64,000 bases of DNA from Microbacterium paraoxydans (lineage in GTDB: Bacteria > Actinomycetota > Actinomycetes > Actinomycetales > Microbacteriaceae). The translations under genes were made by a program, and so were the position numbers. Positions 62,552 through 64,000 of this stretch are shown here, one piece after another. How positions within the stretch are numbered: the stretch's first letter is position 1; each line of letters opens with the position of its first letter. Location: the NCBI RefSeq assembly GCF_020524545.1, contig NZ_JAIVLG010000004.1, positions 186,001 through 250,000 of the forward strand, read 5' to 3'. The notes beneath the pieces are model-generated. The model was not told where the DNA came from, made no database searches, and saw only the letters and a list, made by a program, of their open reading frames with translations.

Positions 62552-63042
62552 CGGGGGAGCGCCGCTTCGATCGCGCTGACGATCTCGGGGGCGTCCGGCT
62601 TCTGCTTCGGACAGAAGCGCAGGACGTCCCCGTCCGGCAGCACGAGGAACTTCTCGAAGTTCCACTCCACCCGGCCGGCCTTCCCGCCGGCATCGGGCGT
62701 CTCCTTGAGCGCCTTATAGAGTTCGGCGGCGTTCTTGCCGTTCACTTTGACCTTGTCGGTGACCGGGAAGCTGACGCCGTATGTCGTCGAGCAGAACTCG
62801 AGGATCTCGTCGACCGAGCCCGGCTCCTGACCGAAGAACTGGTTGCAGGGGAATCCGACCACGGTGAACCCGCGATCACCGTAGAGACGCTGCAATTCCT
62901 CGAGCTGTTCGTACTGCGGCGTGAGGCCACACTTGGACGCGACGTTCACCACCAGCACCACATCGGCACCGAGATCGTCGAGCGTCTTCTGCTCGCCCTT
63001 CGCGTCGGTGAACGGGATCGAGCGCAGCGAGGTTTCGGTCAT
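62548..63042 (-). CDS. Glutathione peroxidase-like (thioredoxin-type) peroxidase
   Basis: A 164-residue peroxidase of the GPx family with Cys, not selenocysteine. The peroxidatic Cys is Cys38 in NVASKCGLTPQY, Gln and Trp of the catalytic tetrad lie in GFPCNQFFGQEPGS and VEWNFEKFLV. Actinobacteria lack glutathione, so the electron donor is probably thioredoxin or mycothiol. The ATG at 63042 is 6 bases after TAAGCT; a GTG at 63048 lies inside the promoter spacer. It is paired tail-to-tail with the FrnE-like gene, and both suit oxidative stress defence. Confidence 0.92.
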   Translation of the reverse strand: MTETSLRSIPFTDAKGEQKTLDDLGADVVLVVNVASKCGLTPQYEQLEELQRLYGDRGFTVVGFPCNQFFGQEPGSVDEILEFCSTTYGVSFPVTDKVKVNGKNAAELYKALKETPDAGGKAGRVEWNFEKFLVLPDGDVLRFCPKQKPDAPEIVSAIEAALPR

Positions 63043-63048
63043 ATCCAC

Positions 63049-63054
63049 AGCTTA
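63049..63054 (-). promoter_or_regulatory. -10 box (TAAGCT) of leaderless Gpx gene
   Basis: On the minus strand TAAGCT ends 6 bases before the ATG at 63042, and no ribosome site is present. Confidence 0.5.
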
Positions 63055-63101
63055 GATCGCCGCATCCCTCCCGGCTCCGCGTCTGGGAGAATAGAGAGGA
63101 C

Positions 63102-64000
63102 ATGACTCTCGCCACCACTGCCCGCCCCCTTCGCATCGGTCCGATCGATCTCGACGTGCCGGTCGTCCTCGCACCCATGGCGGGGATCACCAACACCGCT
63201 TTCCGACGTCTGTGCCGTGAGTACGGAGCCGGACTCTATGTGAGCGAGATGATCACCTCGCGTGCGCTCGTCGAACGCAACGAGACGACGATGCGACTGA
63301 TCAGGCACCACGAGTCCGAGACCCCGCGCTCGATCCAGCTCTACGGCGTCGACCCGAAGACCATCGCGGAAGCGGTGCGGATCATCGTCGCCGAAGACCA
63401 CGCGGATCACATCGACCTCAACTTCGGGTGTCCGGTGCCGAAGGTCACCCGTCGCGGCGGGGGAGCAGCACTGCCGTGGAAGTCGAAGCTGTTCGCCGAC
63501 ATCGTCGACCAGGCCGTCAAAGCGGCCGGGGAAGTGCCGCTCACGGTCAAGATGCGAAAGGGTATCGACAAGGATCACCTGACGTTCCTCGATGCCGGTC
63601 GTGCGGCTGAAGACGCGGGCGCGGCCGCGGTCGCGCTGCACGCGCGTACTGCGGGGGAGTTCTACTCCGGGCACGCCGACTGGAACGCCATCGGTGAGCT
63701 GAAGCAGGCCATCACCAGCATCCCGGTACTGGGCAACGGCGATATCTGGTCTGCCGACGACGCCGTGCGCATGATGGCCCAGACCGACTGCGACGGCGTC
63801 GTGGTCGGACGTGGTTGTCTCGGACGTCCGTGGCTGTTCGGTGAACTCGCCACCGCGTTCGGGGGCGAGGGAAAGACCGTCGATGCGACGCTGGGCTTCG
63901 TCGCCAACGCCTTCCGCCGACATGCCGAGCTGCTCGTGGAGTTCTTCGAGGATGAAGACCGCGGCTGCCGGGACGTGCGCAAGCACGTGTCGTGGTATTT
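63102..64000 (+). CDS. dusB: tRNA-dihydrouridine synthase DusB (partial at right edge)
   Basis: The first 299 residues of a flavin-dependent enzyme that reduces uridines in the tRNA D loop. VVLAPMAGITNTAFRRLCREYGAG, DLNFGCPVPKVTRRGGGAAL (catalytic Cys in NFGCP) and VHARTAGEFYSGHADW are family motifs; VLGNGDIWSADDA and GVVVGRGCLGRPWLF bind FMN. The ATG at 63102 follows GAGAGGA. The frame is still open at the right edge, so the end is outside. It follows the conserved recO-uppS group. Confidence 0.95.
   Translation, partial: MTLATTARPLRIGPIDLDVPVVLAPMAGITNTAFRRLCREYGAGLYVSEMITSRALVERNETTMRLIRHHESETPRSIQLYGVDPKTIAEAVRIIVAEDHADHIDLNFGCPVPKVTRRGGGAALPWKSKLFADIVDQAVKAAGEVPLTVKMRKGIDKDHLTFLDAGRAAEDAGAAAVALHARTAGEFYSGHADWNAIGELKQAITSIPVLGNGDIWSADDAVRMMAQTDCDGVVVGRGCLGRPWLFGELATAFGGEGKTVDATLGFVANAFRRHAELLVEFFEDEDRGCRDVRKHVSWY

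Overview
The window is about 68-70% GC and densely coded on both strands. It looks like a chromosomal segment of a high-GC actinobacterium, most likely Microbacteriaceae (Microbacterium-like). The signs are a classical actinobacterial core order (proA-nadD-rsfS, leuS-comEA-comEC-holA-rpsT, lepA-hemW-hrcA-dnaJ-rsmE-HIT-phoH-ybeY-CNNM-era, leuA-recO-uppS-dusB), many start codons only 6-7 nt behind a TANNNT -10 box (probable leaderless mRNAs), an HrcA/CIRCE circuit and a leucine-codon leader in front of leuA. I see no integrase, transposase, CRISPR array, rRNA or plasmid gene. One tRNA, Ala(GGC), is present.

Layout: 1-3.4 kb holds the proA tail, a small membrane protein, nadD, a long acidic tail-anchored protein, rsfS and an SDR. 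3.4-13.1 kb is a self-contained peptide (or peptide-like amide) uptake and hydrolysis module: a two-domain ABC ATPase diverges from an operon of M19 dipeptidase, substrate-binding lipoprotein, two permeases, an M24 hydrolase, an S33-type alpha/beta hydrolase and a double Lrp/AsnC regulator. The divergent intergenic region carries a perfect 12-bp inverted repeat. 13.5-15.4 kb is a copper-handling group (CueP-like, DUF305, DUF6153). 15.4-24 kb is mixed: tRNA-Ala, FAD oxidoreductase, DUF2804, NAD(P)-binding protein, secreted GH3, App1-like phosphatase, DedA and pabB.

24-31 kb carries leuS, the DNA-uptake genes comEA/comEC, holA and rpsT. 31.2-40.4 kb separates rpsT from lepA and is accessory: a GH1 beta-glucosidase coupled to an MFS transporter, an alpha/beta hydrolase with a frameshift in a C5 tract, and a second complete peptide ABC transporter. 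40.6-53.5 kb is the conserved translation and stress block: lepA, two DUF1990 proteins, hemW, an esterase, hrcA-dnaJ, rsmE, HIT, phoH-ybeY-CNNM-era.

53.5-57.2 kb is a second accessory insertion: an ECF sigma factor, a membrane protein and a small secreted I36-inhibitor-like protein, all translationally coupled, then an MDR oxidoreductase and a lipoprotein. The core resumes with leuA behind a leader peptide containing four Leu codons and a strong hairpin, then a UPF0126 membrane protein, recO-uppS, a 0.4-kb non-coding segment with two related palindromes flanking a hexanucleotide repeat, a FrnE-like thiol protein, a Gpx-like peroxidase and the start of dusB.

The least conventional items are the 5-13 kb hydrolytic module with its operator-like repeat and an M24 protein lacking three of five metal ligands, the sigma/membrane/I36 module, and the palindrome-hexamer segment near 61.7 kb. 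All functional statements come from motif reading; no database search was run.
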